Both the position numbers and the translations under genes were made by a program. A model generated the notes under the pieces. The model searched no databases. It was given only the letters and a program-made list of their open reading frames with translations, and was not told where the DNA came from. A stretch of DNA of 64,000 nucleotides from Roseibium album (GTDB taxonomy: Bacteria > Pseudomonadota > Alphaproteobacteria > Rhizobiales > Stappiaceae): positions 1 through 64,000 of the forward strand of contig NZ_CXWE01000014.1 of assembly GCF_001404515.1 (NCBI RefSeq), given 5' to 3'. This document shows positions 1 through 7,357 of the stretch, piece by piece. Every line of letters starts with the position of its first letter. Position 1 is the stretch's first letter.

Positions 1-11
1 CAGAGCCTCCA

Positions 12-170
12 CTAGATTAGGCCGCCGATCTGCTCAAAACCTCTGACGACGGACAGTTCAATCTGGATTTGCGCTTCTTTAAGGCTGTAGAAGGCGGGGA
101 AAGGATGTTCGAGGTAAGCTTGTCGGGCGTCTGCAGTGAGTGCTGTCGTTTCAAGTCGGATGCACCGCAA
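12..170 (-). CDS. possible small protein or gene remnant, unrecognised
   Basis: An open frame of 52 codons begins at TTG just after the stop of the FmdB-type gene, in the same frame, and ends at TAG near the window edge. The predicted peptide looks protein-like in composition (it ends with a run such as ELSVVRGFEQIGGLI) rather than like random antisense translation. I do not recognise the family. It could be a small downstream gene of the amide operon, or the C-terminal remnant of a gene fused into the frame after decay. The TTG start has no clear ribosome binding site. Confidence 0.25.
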   Translation of the reverse strand: MRCIRLETTALTADARQAYLEHPFPAFYSLKEAQIQIELSVVRGFEQIGGLI

Positions 171-176
171 CTTGGA

Positions 177-551
177 TTAGTGGCTGATCATCCAAGGGCG
201 TTTTGATGGAAATGTCTTGCTGCCGTCCGCCTGGTATACCGCACTTGAGCGAAAATTTCCTTTTGATCCAGAACAGCAAGAACAGCCGGCCGGATGACGC
301 TTTCTTGTCTCCCGGTTAACATCCTCACGTTCCTGTTTTGTCGAAAAATTCGGGTTGTGCCGCGAGGTTTCGTTACGTTGATGTGCCTGCCTGTCGCTTG
401 TTGATAGTCCTGACATGTTGGGAGCCTGCAGGATTGCGCGCGGGGCTACGGCCTTGCAGGCCGGGCAACTGATTGGAGCATCATGCTCAGACATGGGACG
501 GCGAGCTGAGATCGGCCCACAGGTTGCGCAAAGATAGTCATAAACGGGCAT
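177..551 (-). CDS. fmdB: FmdB-family zinc ribbon protein
   Basis: Small regulatory-type zinc ribbon protein of the FmdB family, 124 residues. The first 35 residues carry the family signature: MPVYDYLC with a CxxC pair at once after it, then a second CPAC pair, together a rubredoxin-like zinc knuckle. A second cysteine group (GCSCCSG) lies near residue 93. The start was set at the ATG at 551 because the family begins MPxYxY and AGGAC precedes it; an upstream in-frame ATG at 632 would add 27 unrelated residues. FmdB was named in Methylophilus methylotrophus as a proposed regulator of formamidase expression, and its exact role is unsettled. Here it directly follows fmdA on the same strand, separated by about 84 bases that hold a strong hairpin, so it is the last clear gene of the amide operon. 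Confidence 0.85.
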   Translation of the reverse strand: MPVYDYLCATCGPISARRPMSEHDAPISCPACKAVAPRAILQAPNMSGLSTSDRQAHQRNETSRHNPNFSTKQEREDVNRETRKRHPAGCSCCSGSKGNFRSSAVYQADGSKTFPSKRPWMISH

Positions 552-585
552 GGGTTCGTCCTGAACAAACTGATCGCTTGAAGGA

Positions 586-613
586 CCGGAGCAAGCCGGA
601 CGACTTGCTCCGG
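586..613 (-). terminator. intercistronic hairpin between fmdA and fmdB
   Basis: A perfect 10-bp inverted repeat (CCGGAGCAAG / CTTGCTCCGG) with an 8-base loop lies in the gap between fmdA and fmdB. No T-run follows in the direction of transcription, so it is more likely an attenuator or mRNA-stability element that sets the fmdB to fmdA ratio than a full terminator. Confidence 0.5.
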
Positions 614-635
614 TTTGGTGATGTTGTGACAATCG

Positions 636-1865
636 TCAAAGGTCCGGTGCAAGCGGAACGTCGACCGAACCGTCAAGATACTTGGATGGTCCATCCGCGC
701 CGGGCATCATGTCAAATTCGAAGACATCTGTTGGCAGCCAAAGCGTTGCGCAGGCGTTCGGAATGTCGACGACACCCGAAATATGGCCCTGAACGGGCGC
801 GGTGCCCAGAATTGCGTAAGCCTGGGCGCCGGTGTAGCCGAATTTTTTCATATACTCGATCGCGTTAAGACATGCCATGCGATATGCGATATGGACGTCG
901 AGGTAGTGCTGTGTCCCTGCTTCATCCACCGAGATGCCTTCGAAAATCAAATAGTCATCATATTTCGGCGTAATCGGCGACGGCTTGAAAATCGGATTCT
1001 TGACACCGTATTTCGCAACACCGTCCTTGATCAGACTAACGCGGATGTGCAGCCAGCCCGCCATTTCAATAGCGCCACAAAAGGTAATCTCACCATCACC
1101 CTGGCTGAAATGAAGATCACCCATCGAAAGACCGGCGCCATCGACATAGACAGGGAAGTAGATCTTTGAGCCACGCGACAGATCCTTGATGTCGCAATTG
1201 CCGCCGTGTTCGCGTGGCGGAACGGTACGGGCAGCTTCTGCCGCTGCGGCTTGCTTTGCCTCTCCCTTCAACTGGCCCATATGAGCTGACTGGGTGTTCG
1301 GCAGTGCCGCCAGCGCAGGAACGCGGTCAGGATCGGTGTCGAAAAGTGCCTTTTCGCGTGTGTTCCACATGTCCAACATCGATCGATCCGGCAGGCAACC
1401 GATCAAACCGGGATGAATAAGGCCCGCATATCTCACGCCAGGTACGTGGCGCGAGCGAGTGAACATGCCTTCTATGTCCCAGATCGATTTCTGCGCCTCC
1501 GGAAAGTGTTCAGTCAGAAAACCACCGCCGTTTTGCTTCGAAAAGAAGCCATTGAAGCCCCAGAGCATTTCTTCCTTGGCACCGATGTCCAGAATATCGA
1601 CCACAAGAAGATCGCCAGGCTCCGCACCCTTTACGCCGATCGGGCCGGAAAGATAATGAACCTGTTCGAGTTCGACATCACGCACGTCTGCGGCGTCGTC
1701 GTCATTCTTGATCTGACCTCCCGTCCAGTCGTAGGTCTCAATCCTGAAGTCGTCGCCCGGTTCCACCCAGACCGCAATCGGAATGTCCGGATGCCAGCGA
1801 TTGTGAACCTTTTCATTTGTATGCGGCGACTCGCTCAAGTCCACCGAGATCAATGTATCTGCCAT
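636..1865 (-). CDS. fmdA: formamidase (acetamidase/formamidase family)
   Basis: Cytoplasmic formamidase that hydrolyses formamide, and possibly other short amides, to ammonia and the acid. The 409-residue length from the ATG at 1865 is typical of FmdA; GAGGAG sits in front of this start, whereas a longer in-frame start at 2078 would overlap urtE. The sequence runs from MADTLISVDL through conserved family stretches such as HPGLIGCLPD, PREHGGNCDIKDL and the glycine-rich SMGDLHFSQGDGEI, which contribute to the active site in this family. It lies 55 bases after urtE and is followed by fmdB, so importer, hydrolase and zinc ribbon protein form one operon. The pairing suggests that the upstream Urt-type importer takes up short-chain amides as well as, or instead of, urea. 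No urease genes are in the window. Confidence 0.92.
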   Translation of the reverse strand: MADTLISVDLSESPHTNEKVHNRWHPDIPIAVWVEPGDDFRIETYDWTGGQIKNDDDAADVRDVELEQVHYLSGPIGVKGAEPGDLLVVDILDIGAKEEMLWGFNGFFSKQNGGGFLTEHFPEAQKSIWDIEGMFTRSRHVPGVRYAGLIHPGLIGCLPDRSMLDMWNTREKALFDTDPDRVPALAALPNTQSAHMGQLKGEAKQAAAAEAARTVPPREHGGNCDIKDLSRGSKIYFPVYVDGAGLSMGDLHFSQGDGEITFCGAIEMAGWLHIRVSLIKDGVAKYGVKNPIFKPSPITPKYDDYLIFEGISVDEAGTQHYLDVHIAYRMACLNAIEYMKKFGYTGAQAYAILGTAPVQGHISGVVDIPNACATLWLPTDVFEFDMMPGADGPSKYLDGSVDVPLAPDL

Positions 1866-1920
1866 TGGGCTACTCCTCATTAATGCGTGTGGTATGGGTT
1901 TTGTTGATCGTGTATTGGGA

Positions 1921-2610
1921 TCAAACCGACAGGAACGCGGCGACCTTTTCCTCGTCGACGCTTTCTCGCGGCTCATCGTGCACAAGCCGCCCGTTCTCAA
2001 GAACGAGCACGCGGTCAGCGACGTCGAGGGCGAAGGACAGAACCTGCTCCGATACGACGATGGAGAGCTCGCGTTCATCGCGGATACGCTTCAGAACGCG
2101 GGCCATTTCGCGGATAATCGACGGTTGGATGCCTTCGGTCGGTTCATCGAGCAGCAGCACCTTCGGATTGGTTGCGAGTGCTCGTGCAATGGCGAGCTGT
2201 TGTTGCTGTCCCCCTGAGAGGTTGCCGCCACGACGGCTCTTCATGTCGAGCAGCACGGGAAACAACTCGTATATGTCTCCAGGAACTTTGCGTCTGCCGC
2301 TGAGGGACAGGCCGGTCTCGATGTTTTCCTGCACGGTCATCGTTGGGAAAATCAATCGACCCTGCGGCACATAAGCGATGCCGTTTGCCACGCGCTCGTA
2401 GCTCTTCATCGTCGTGACATCGACACCGTCGACGGCTGCTGCGCCATCCTTGGTCGGAACGATCCCCATCAAGGATTTCATGAGCGTTGTCTTGCCCATG
2501 CCATTGCGTCCCATGATGGCGATAATTTCGCCAGGGGCGACTGTGAAGTCGAGGCCATGCAGAACTTCGCTCTGGCCGTAGGCGACGTGGTAGTGCGCAA
2601 CATTCAGCAT
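1921..2610 (-). CDS. urtE: amide/urea ABC transporter ATPase UrtE-type
   Basis: Second ATP-binding subunit (229 residues) of a branched-chain/urea-type (HAAT) importer; it binds ATP on the cytoplasmic face and powers the UrtBC pore. Walker A is GRNGMGKTT near residue 34, the ABC signature is NLSGGQQQQLAIARAL near residue 130 (a Q-rich linker typical of LivF/UrtE) and Walker B is VLLLDEPTEG. The start ATG at 2610 follows GGAGG closely. It sits 9 bases after urtD and just before fmdA. The order A-B-C-D-E matches the urea transporter of cyanobacteria and the FmdDEF amide porter of methylotrophs, so substrate assignment between urea and short amides rests on the fmdA neighbour. Confidence 0.9.
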   Translation of the reverse strand: MLNVAHYHVAYGQSEVLHGLDFTVAPGEIIAIMGRNGMGKTTLMKSLMGIVPTKDGAAAVDGVDVTTMKSYERVANGIAYVPQGRLIFPTMTVQENIETGLSLSGRRKVPGDIYELFPVLLDMKSRRGGNLSGGQQQQLAIARALATNPKVLLLDEPTEGIQPSIIREMARVLKRIRDERELSIVVSEQVLSFALDVADRVLVLENGRLVHDEPRESVDEEKVAAFLSV

Positions 2611-2619
2611 TGGAGCCTC

Positions 2620-3375
2620 CTAGTGGCCGAGATAGACGTCGATGACATTCGGGTCTGCTTGCACCTTGGCCATGGAACCTTCAGAAAGGATCTTTCCCTG
2701 GTGTAGAACGGTAACTCGGTGGGCGATGTCTTCGACGAACTTCATGTCGTGCTCAACCACCATCACGGAGCGGCCTTTGGTGATCTCGTTCAAAAGCTTC
2801 GCGGTCTGCTTGCGCTCCGAAACGCTCATTCCGGCGACCGGCTCGTCCAGCATTAGAAGCTCAGGGTCCTGGATCAGCAGCATGCCGATCTCCAGCCACT
2901 GTTTTTGACCGTGGCTGAGAAGAGCCGCTTGCTTGTCGAGAAGCTCGTTGAGGAAGACCATTTCGGCGATTTCATGAACACGGATCTTTACGTCCTGGTC
3001 TCTCTGAAATGTCAGTGCACCCCAGACGCTTCGTCCCCGCGGGAAAGAGAGTTCTAGGTTCTCGAAAACCGTCAAATCTTCATAAATGGACGGATTCTGG
3101 AACTTGCGGCCGACCCCTTCGCGAACAATCTCGTGTTCGCGCATACTGGTCAGTTCCTTGTTACGGAATTTGATCGAGCCGTCTGTTGATCTGGTTCTAC
3201 CGCATATGAGGTCGAGCACAGTGGTTTTGCCGGCCCCGTTCGGGCCGATGATCACATGGATCTCGTTCTCGTCGACGTAAAGGTTGAGATCGTCAACTGC
3301 TTTGAAGCCATCGAAGGAGACCGTAAGATTTTCAATCGACAGCAGAAAATCGGTGTTGTTGTTGAGCGTATTCAC
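2620..3375 (-). CDS. urtD: amide/urea ABC transporter ATPase UrtD-type
   Basis: First ATPase subunit (251 residues) of the Urt-type importer, LivG family. Walker A GPNGAGKTTVLDL lies near residue 42, and the signature region is LLSHGQKQWLEIGMLL near residue 158, where SHGQ replaces the usual SGGQ as is characteristic of UrtD. Walker B is ELLMLDEPVAGM and the switch histidine is in VVEHDMKF. The start is GTG at 3375, placed by a strong AGGAGG a few bases before it. It is 9 bases downstream of urtC. The SHGQKQWLE form is good evidence for the urea/amide branch rather than the general branched-chain amino acid branch. Confidence 0.92.
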   Translation of the reverse strand: MNTLNNNTDFLLSIENLTVSFDGFKAVDDLNLYVDENEIHVIIGPNGAGKTTVLDLICGRTRSTDGSIKFRNKELTSMREHEIVREGVGRKFQNPSIYEDLTVFENLELSFPRGRSVWGALTFQRDQDVKIRVHEIAEMVFLNELLDKQAALLSHGQKQWLEIGMLLIQDPELLMLDEPVAGMSVSERKQTAKLLNEITKGRSVMVVEHDMKFVEDIAHRVTVLHQGKILSEGSMAKVQADPNVIDVYLGH

Positions 3376-3384
3376 TTGTACCTC

Positions 3385-4551
3385 CTATTCTGCAGCTTTT
3401 GCAGTCGTTTCGGCACCAAAGCCTGAGGATGGGGGAGGAGCAGCGTCGGTGCGGCTGTTGCGCTTGCCGGCAGAAACGACGCGGTCCACGAGAGGTGCAA
3501 GGTAGGACTGGTAGAGACCCGACAAACCATTCGGAAACACCAGCACCACGGCGATGAACAACCCGCCGAGACCGAAGAGCCAAAGTTCCGGGAATGTCTC
3601 GGAAAAGGTCGTCTTGGCCCAGTTGACAAGCAATGTCCCGTAGACGGCCCCCAAGATGGACAACCGGCCGCCGACGGCACAGAAAATCACCATTTCGATC
3701 GATGGAACGATGCCGACGAAGGACGGTGACATGAAACCGACCTGAAGCGTGAACATCGCTCCGCCAATTGCCGAAAAAACCGCTGCGAAACAGAAGACGA
3801 AGATCTTTATGTTGGAAACGTCATAGCCGGAAAAGCGGACGCGATCCTCCTGATCGCGAACTGCCACGAGCAATCGGCCGAGTTTACTCTTGAGCACGAT
3901 CTGACTGAGCAACAGGACGCCGACCAGCAGAGCACCGTTGACATAGTAGAGGATATACTTCGCGTCATCTGTGCGGATGTCCCACCCCTTGAGTGTTCTG
4001 AGGTCGGTAATCCCGTTTACGCCGCCCGTATAGCCTTGTTGACCGATAATCAGGATGGTCAGGATTGCAGCGATCGCCTGGGTGATGATGGCGAAATAGA
4101 CGCCGCCAACACGCCGTTTGAACATCGCCGCGCCGATGATGAAGGCGAAGACGGCAGGCACAACGATGATTGCAAGCAGCGTGAAAGTCAGGCTGTTAAA
4201 GGGCTCCCAGAACCAGGGCAACGCCGTGATCTGGTTCCAGTCCATGAAGTCGGGAATGCCCGGCGTCGACTGGATAGCCGTCGCCTCGGGCGTCGAGGAC
4301 TCCAGCTTCAGGTACATGGCCATGCAGTAGCCACCTAGTCCGAAGAATACTCCCTGGCCAAGGCTCAAAATTCCGCACTTGCCCCAGCACAATACAAGGC
4401 CCACTGCCACAAATGCATATGTGAGATATTTGCCGAACAAGTTCAGCCGAAAGATGTCCATTGCGAGCGGCATAACAATGAAGAGAAGTGCCGAAACGAC
4501 AAGGATGCCTAGTAGCTCTTGCCGGGACATGAAGGACTTGTTGCTTGTCAT
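3385..4551 (-). CDS. urtC: amide/urea ABC transporter permease UrtC-type
   Basis: Inner-membrane permease (388 residues) of the Urt-type importer, LivM family. It begins with a short cytoplasmic segment and then hydrophobic helices (ELLGILVVSALLFIVMPLA onward), with family motifs GKCGILSLGQGVFFGLGGY near residue 57 and QGYTGGVNGIT near residue 170. The C-terminal 25 residues are polar and proline-rich. GAGGAGG precedes the ATG at 4551. It pairs with UrtB to form the translocation path and lies 10 bases after urtB. Confidence 0.92.
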   Translation of the reverse strand: MTSNKSFMSRQELLGILVVSALLFIVMPLAMDIFRLNLFGKYLTYAFVAVGLVLCWGKCGILSLGQGVFFGLGGYCMAMYLKLESSTPEATAIQSTPGIPDFMDWNQITALPWFWEPFNSLTFTLLAIIVVPAVFAFIIGAAMFKRRVGGVYFAIITQAIAAILTILIIGQQGYTGGVNGITDLRTLKGWDIRTDDAKYILYYVNGALLVGVLLLSQIVLKSKLGRLLVAVRDQEDRVRFSGYDVSNIKIFVFCFAAVFSAIGGAMFTLQVGFMSPSFVGIVPSIEMVIFCAVGGRLSILGAVYGTLLVNWAKTTFSETFPELWLFGLGGLFIAVVLVFPNGLSGLYQSYLAPLVDRVVSAGKRNSRTDAAPPPSSGFGAETTAKAAE

Positions 4552-4561
4552 CAGAACCTCC

Positions 4562-5488
4562 TCAGCGACGGATTTTGAGTGAAAACAAACCCTGAGGGCG
4601 CAACATCAAGATGCCGACGACAGTCAGGAGGGTCAGGACTTTTGCCATTGAGCCTGACAAGAAAAACTCCATTGTCGACTGCGCTTGGCTGATAGCGAAG
4701 GAAGAGGCGATGGTTCCAACCAGGCTGGCGGCTCCACCGAAAACAACAATGAGGAAGGTGTCGACAATGTAGAGCTGGCCGGCTGTTGGTCCTGTGGACC
4801 CGATCATTGTGAACGCGCTTCCCGCAATTCCCGCGATGCCGCAACCGAGTGCAAATGTGTTTCGATCAACCTTTTCGGTATTGATACCGACAGCACCCGC
4901 CATGACCCGGTTTTGGACAACCGCACGGGTTTGCATGCCCATCCGCGAGCGGAATAAAATGAAATAGACGGCGATGGCGATGACGAAGGTCAGGACCATG
5001 ACAAAGATGCCGTTGATGGGAATTTCGATAATGTCAGTCAGCGGCACGGAACCAAGCAACCAGTTCGGCAGCGTCACTCCCACCTCGCGTGCGCCAAAGA
5101 TCGACCGGTAAGCCTGTTGAAGAATGAGGCTCAGGCCCCATGTCGCCAGCAAAGTGTCGAGCGGTCGTTTGTACAAGTGCCGTATGAGCGACCATTCAAC
5201 GAGCGCACCGAGCGTTCCGGCAGCCAGAAATGCCAGTGCCATGGCGAAGAAGAAATAGATACCAAAGAGGGCTGGAAGGTAGGCTTCAAAAAAATTGGAG
5301 CACAAATAGGTAACGTACGCGCCCAGAATCATGAACTCGCCGTGCGCCATGTTGATCACGCCCATCTGTCCGAAAATGATCGCAAGCCCCAGGGCCATCA
5401 ACACGAATACGGAAAAGAGGATTAGCCCGGCAAATCCCTGCATGGCGAAAATGGACCCGAGTTCTGTCCAGGTATAGTCGGCGAACAT
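4562..5488 (-). CDS. urtB: amide/urea ABC transporter permease UrtB-type
   Basis: Inner-membrane permease (308 residues from the preferred start) of the LivH/UrtB family. Hydrophobic helices run almost through the protein, with the family motif FGQMGVINMAHGEFMILGAY near residue 40 and NRVMAGAVGINTEKVDR in the cytoplasmic loop typical of UrtB. The ATG at 5488 was chosen because GGAGA lies 8 bases upstream; an ATG at 5515 in the same frame would add nine residues. The gap of 170 bases from urtA holds a long hairpin, so urtA probably accumulates to higher levels than the permease genes. Confidence 0.9.
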   Translation of the reverse strand: MFADYTWTELGSIFAMQGFAGLILFSVFVLMALGLAIIFGQMGVINMAHGEFMILGAYVTYLCSNFFEAYLPALFGIYFFFAMALAFLAAGTLGALVEWSLIRHLYKRPLDTLLATWGLSLILQQAYRSIFGAREVGVTLPNWLLGSVPLTDIIEIPINGIFVMVLTFVIAIAVYFILFRSRMGMQTRAVVQNRVMAGAVGINTEKVDRNTFALGCGIAGIAGSAFTMIGSTGPTAGQLYIVDTFLIVVFGGAASLVGTIASSFAISQAQSTMEFFLSGSMAKVLTLLTVVGILMLRPQGLFSLKIRR

Positions 5489-5564
5489 TGCGCACGTCTC
5501 CATGTTCCGGGGCAACGCGTTAGGCGAAGCTCCCTAAGGATTTGGTGAAGGAAAATGACTGATG

Positions 5565-5597
5565 CGGCGCTGCGTGTGCTGCTTTCACGCAGCGCCG
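5565..5597 (-). terminator. strong hairpin between urtA and urtB
   Basis: A perfect 12-bp stem (CGGCGCTGCGTG / CACGCAGCGCCG) with a 9-base loop lies in the space after the urtA stop and before urtB. There is no T-run on the transcribed side. In ABC importer operons such stems commonly protect the upstream binding-protein message and reduce read-through; this reading is inferred from position. Confidence 0.6.
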
Positions 5598-5658
5598 GTT
5601 CGGATTGCTTGTCTAGCCGACAGGCACTCCAGTTCCTCGGGAGAAGCCTGATCGAGGC

Positions 5659-6912
5659 TTACTGATAGCCTTCCGGGAATGGATCCGGTTCCATCAGCTC
5701 AGCTGTCTCGTACACCAGCTCGTATTGACCGTCGGGTTTTGCCAAACCTATCCGCGTCTTGGACCACAAATGATGGTTCTCGTGAACTCGGACATAACCT
5801 TCAGGTGCAGTCGTCAGCTCAATGCCAGGCGACGCGAGGCGGACTTTGTCAATGTCGAAACTGCCGGCTTTTTCAACAGCAGCCTTCCAGAGCCAAGGAC
5901 CAAGATAGGCGGCCTGTGTGACATCGCCGATGACGATATCGTCGCCCCACATTTCCTTGAATGACTTGACGAATTCCATGTTGTTTTCATTGTCGAGCGA
6001 CTGGAAATATTTCATCGCGGCGTAAGCGCCTTCGATGTTCTCACCACCAATGCCTCGAATTTCGTCCTCGGTCACGGAAATGGTCAGAAGCAGCGGCTTT
6101 TCCTTCGTCATGTCGATGCCCGCAGCCTTGAGCTGTTTGTAAAAGGCGACGTTGGAACCGCCGACGACAATCGCGTAGATGACATCGGGCTTTTTGAGCT
6201 TGATCTTGTTGATCACCGAATTGAATTGGGTGTGGCCAAGGGGATAATACTCCTCACCGACGACCTTGTGACCGAGTTTTTCAATGTGTTTGCGCGCAAT
6301 CTTGTTGGATGTCCGCGGCCAGATGTAATCAGAGCCCAGCAGATAGAAGCTTTTGGCACCTTTTTCCTTCGCTACCCAGTCAATCCCGGCGATGATTTGC
6401 TGCGTGGCTTCCTGGCCCGTGTAGATAACATTCGGCGATTGCTCGAGACCTTCGTAAAACGTCGGATAATAAAGCATACCGTTATACTGCTCGAAGACTG
6501 GCAATACTGCTTTGCGCGAGGCCGAAGTCCAGCAGCCGAATACTGCTGCGACCTTATCATTCACCAGCAATTTCTTGGCTTTTTCTGCGAATGTCGGCCA
6601 ATCTGAAGCGCCGTCTTCCTGTGTGTATTCTATTTTTCGTCCCAATACGCCGCCCATGGCGTTGATCTGCTCAATTGCCAACTTTTCAGCCTGCACCGAT
6701 CCCGTTTCGGAGATTGCCATTGTGCCTGTCACGGAATGGAGAATGCCTACCGTGACCGTGTCATCAGTGACGGCAAGTCCTGTGGTATTCACTTCGTCAG
6801 CGAATGTGGGGGCGATGGAACTGCTCGCAGCAAGTATTGCCGCAGCCGCCGTCCCGGCAAGGAGTGACCGCCGGGACAACCGGCTTTGAATAACGTCTTT
6901 CACGCGTCGCAT
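5659..6912 (-). CDS. urtA: amide/urea ABC transporter substrate-binding protein UrtA-type
   Basis: Periplasmic binding protein (417 residues) of the Urt-type importer. The N-terminus carries a Tat-like signal, SRRSLLAG followed by an alanine-rich hydrophobic stretch ending near SIAPTFADE. The mature part is of the periplasmic-binding-protein type 1 (amide-binding) family with VTVGILHSVTGTMAISE and the UrtA-like stretch FGCWTSASRKAVLPVFE followed by LYYPTFYEG. The ATG at 6912 was preferred to one at 6969, because it puts the twin arginines close to the N-terminus and a GGGG-rich ribosome binding site precedes it. It is the first gene of the leftward operon and faces the sensor kinase gene across 445 bases. 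The ligand may be urea or short amides; fmdA downstream favours formamide or acetamide. Confidence 0.9.
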   Translation of the reverse strand: MRRVKDVIQSRLSRRSLLAGTAAAAILAASSSIAPTFADEVNTTGLAVTDDTVTVGILHSVTGTMAISETGSVQAEKLAIEQINAMGGVLGRKIEYTQEDGASDWPTFAEKAKKLLVNDKVAAVFGCWTSASRKAVLPVFEQYNGMLYYPTFYEGLEQSPNVIYTGQEATQQIIAGIDWVAKEKGAKSFYLLGSDYIWPRTSNKIARKHIEKLGHKVVGEEYYPLGHTQFNSVINKIKLKKPDVIYAIVVGGSNVAFYKQLKAAGIDMTKEKPLLLTISVTEDEIRGIGGENIEGAYAAMKYFQSLDNENNMEFVKSFKEMWGDDIVIGDVTQAAYLGPWLWKAAVEKAGSFDIDKVRLASPGIELTTAPEGYVRVHENHHLWSKTRIGLAKPDGQYELVYETAELMEPDPFPEGYQ

Positions 6913-7357
6913 ACTTGGACCCCTGTCTGGTTTGAAGTTGTAGCAGGGCTCCCTCGAGCGCCGCTGCATGGCCTAAATCTCTCCGAAAATTGTGCAGTGC
7001 CGCAATGCGTCAGTTGCTGTGGGTCAATTGACTGATTCCCTGATCTGTAAATTCATGTCAGAGTATTTGATTGCCTAGTAGCGTGATAAAATGGAGTATT
7101 CTAAAATGAACAAATAAAATACTGTTTTAGATCATGTTTAGTTTTGCCGCTTTCAGGAAAATATTTCAAAATTATAGAACGTAAAAAATATAATTGCCAA
7201 AACAGGCATGAAAATTGCAAAAATAAACGGAATACAAAGATATTTGTTTACGTGAGAGCATTTGTTGCTGCGAGATTGAGCGAGGAAGTGCGATCATAAG
7301 GTTGCAATGCACAAAATCTGAGCGACAAATTGAACGGCGACAGCAAGGCGGGGGTAT
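6913..7357. promoter_or_regulatory. AT-rich divergent control region urtA / sensor kinase
   Basis: This 445-base gap between the divergently transcribed urtA and transporter-kinase genes is clearly more AT-rich than its flanks between about 7020 and 7260. No gene is seen in it. It must hold both promoters and probably the binding site of the LuxR-type response regulator encoded at 10752, but I could not assign a specific operator or a convincing sigma-54 site by eye. Confidence 0.5.

Noticed and set aside
6960..7060. Sigma-54 type promoter before urtA
   Set aside because: I looked for GG-N10-GC spacing on the minus strand and found no clear match; nitrogen control may act through the two-component system instead.
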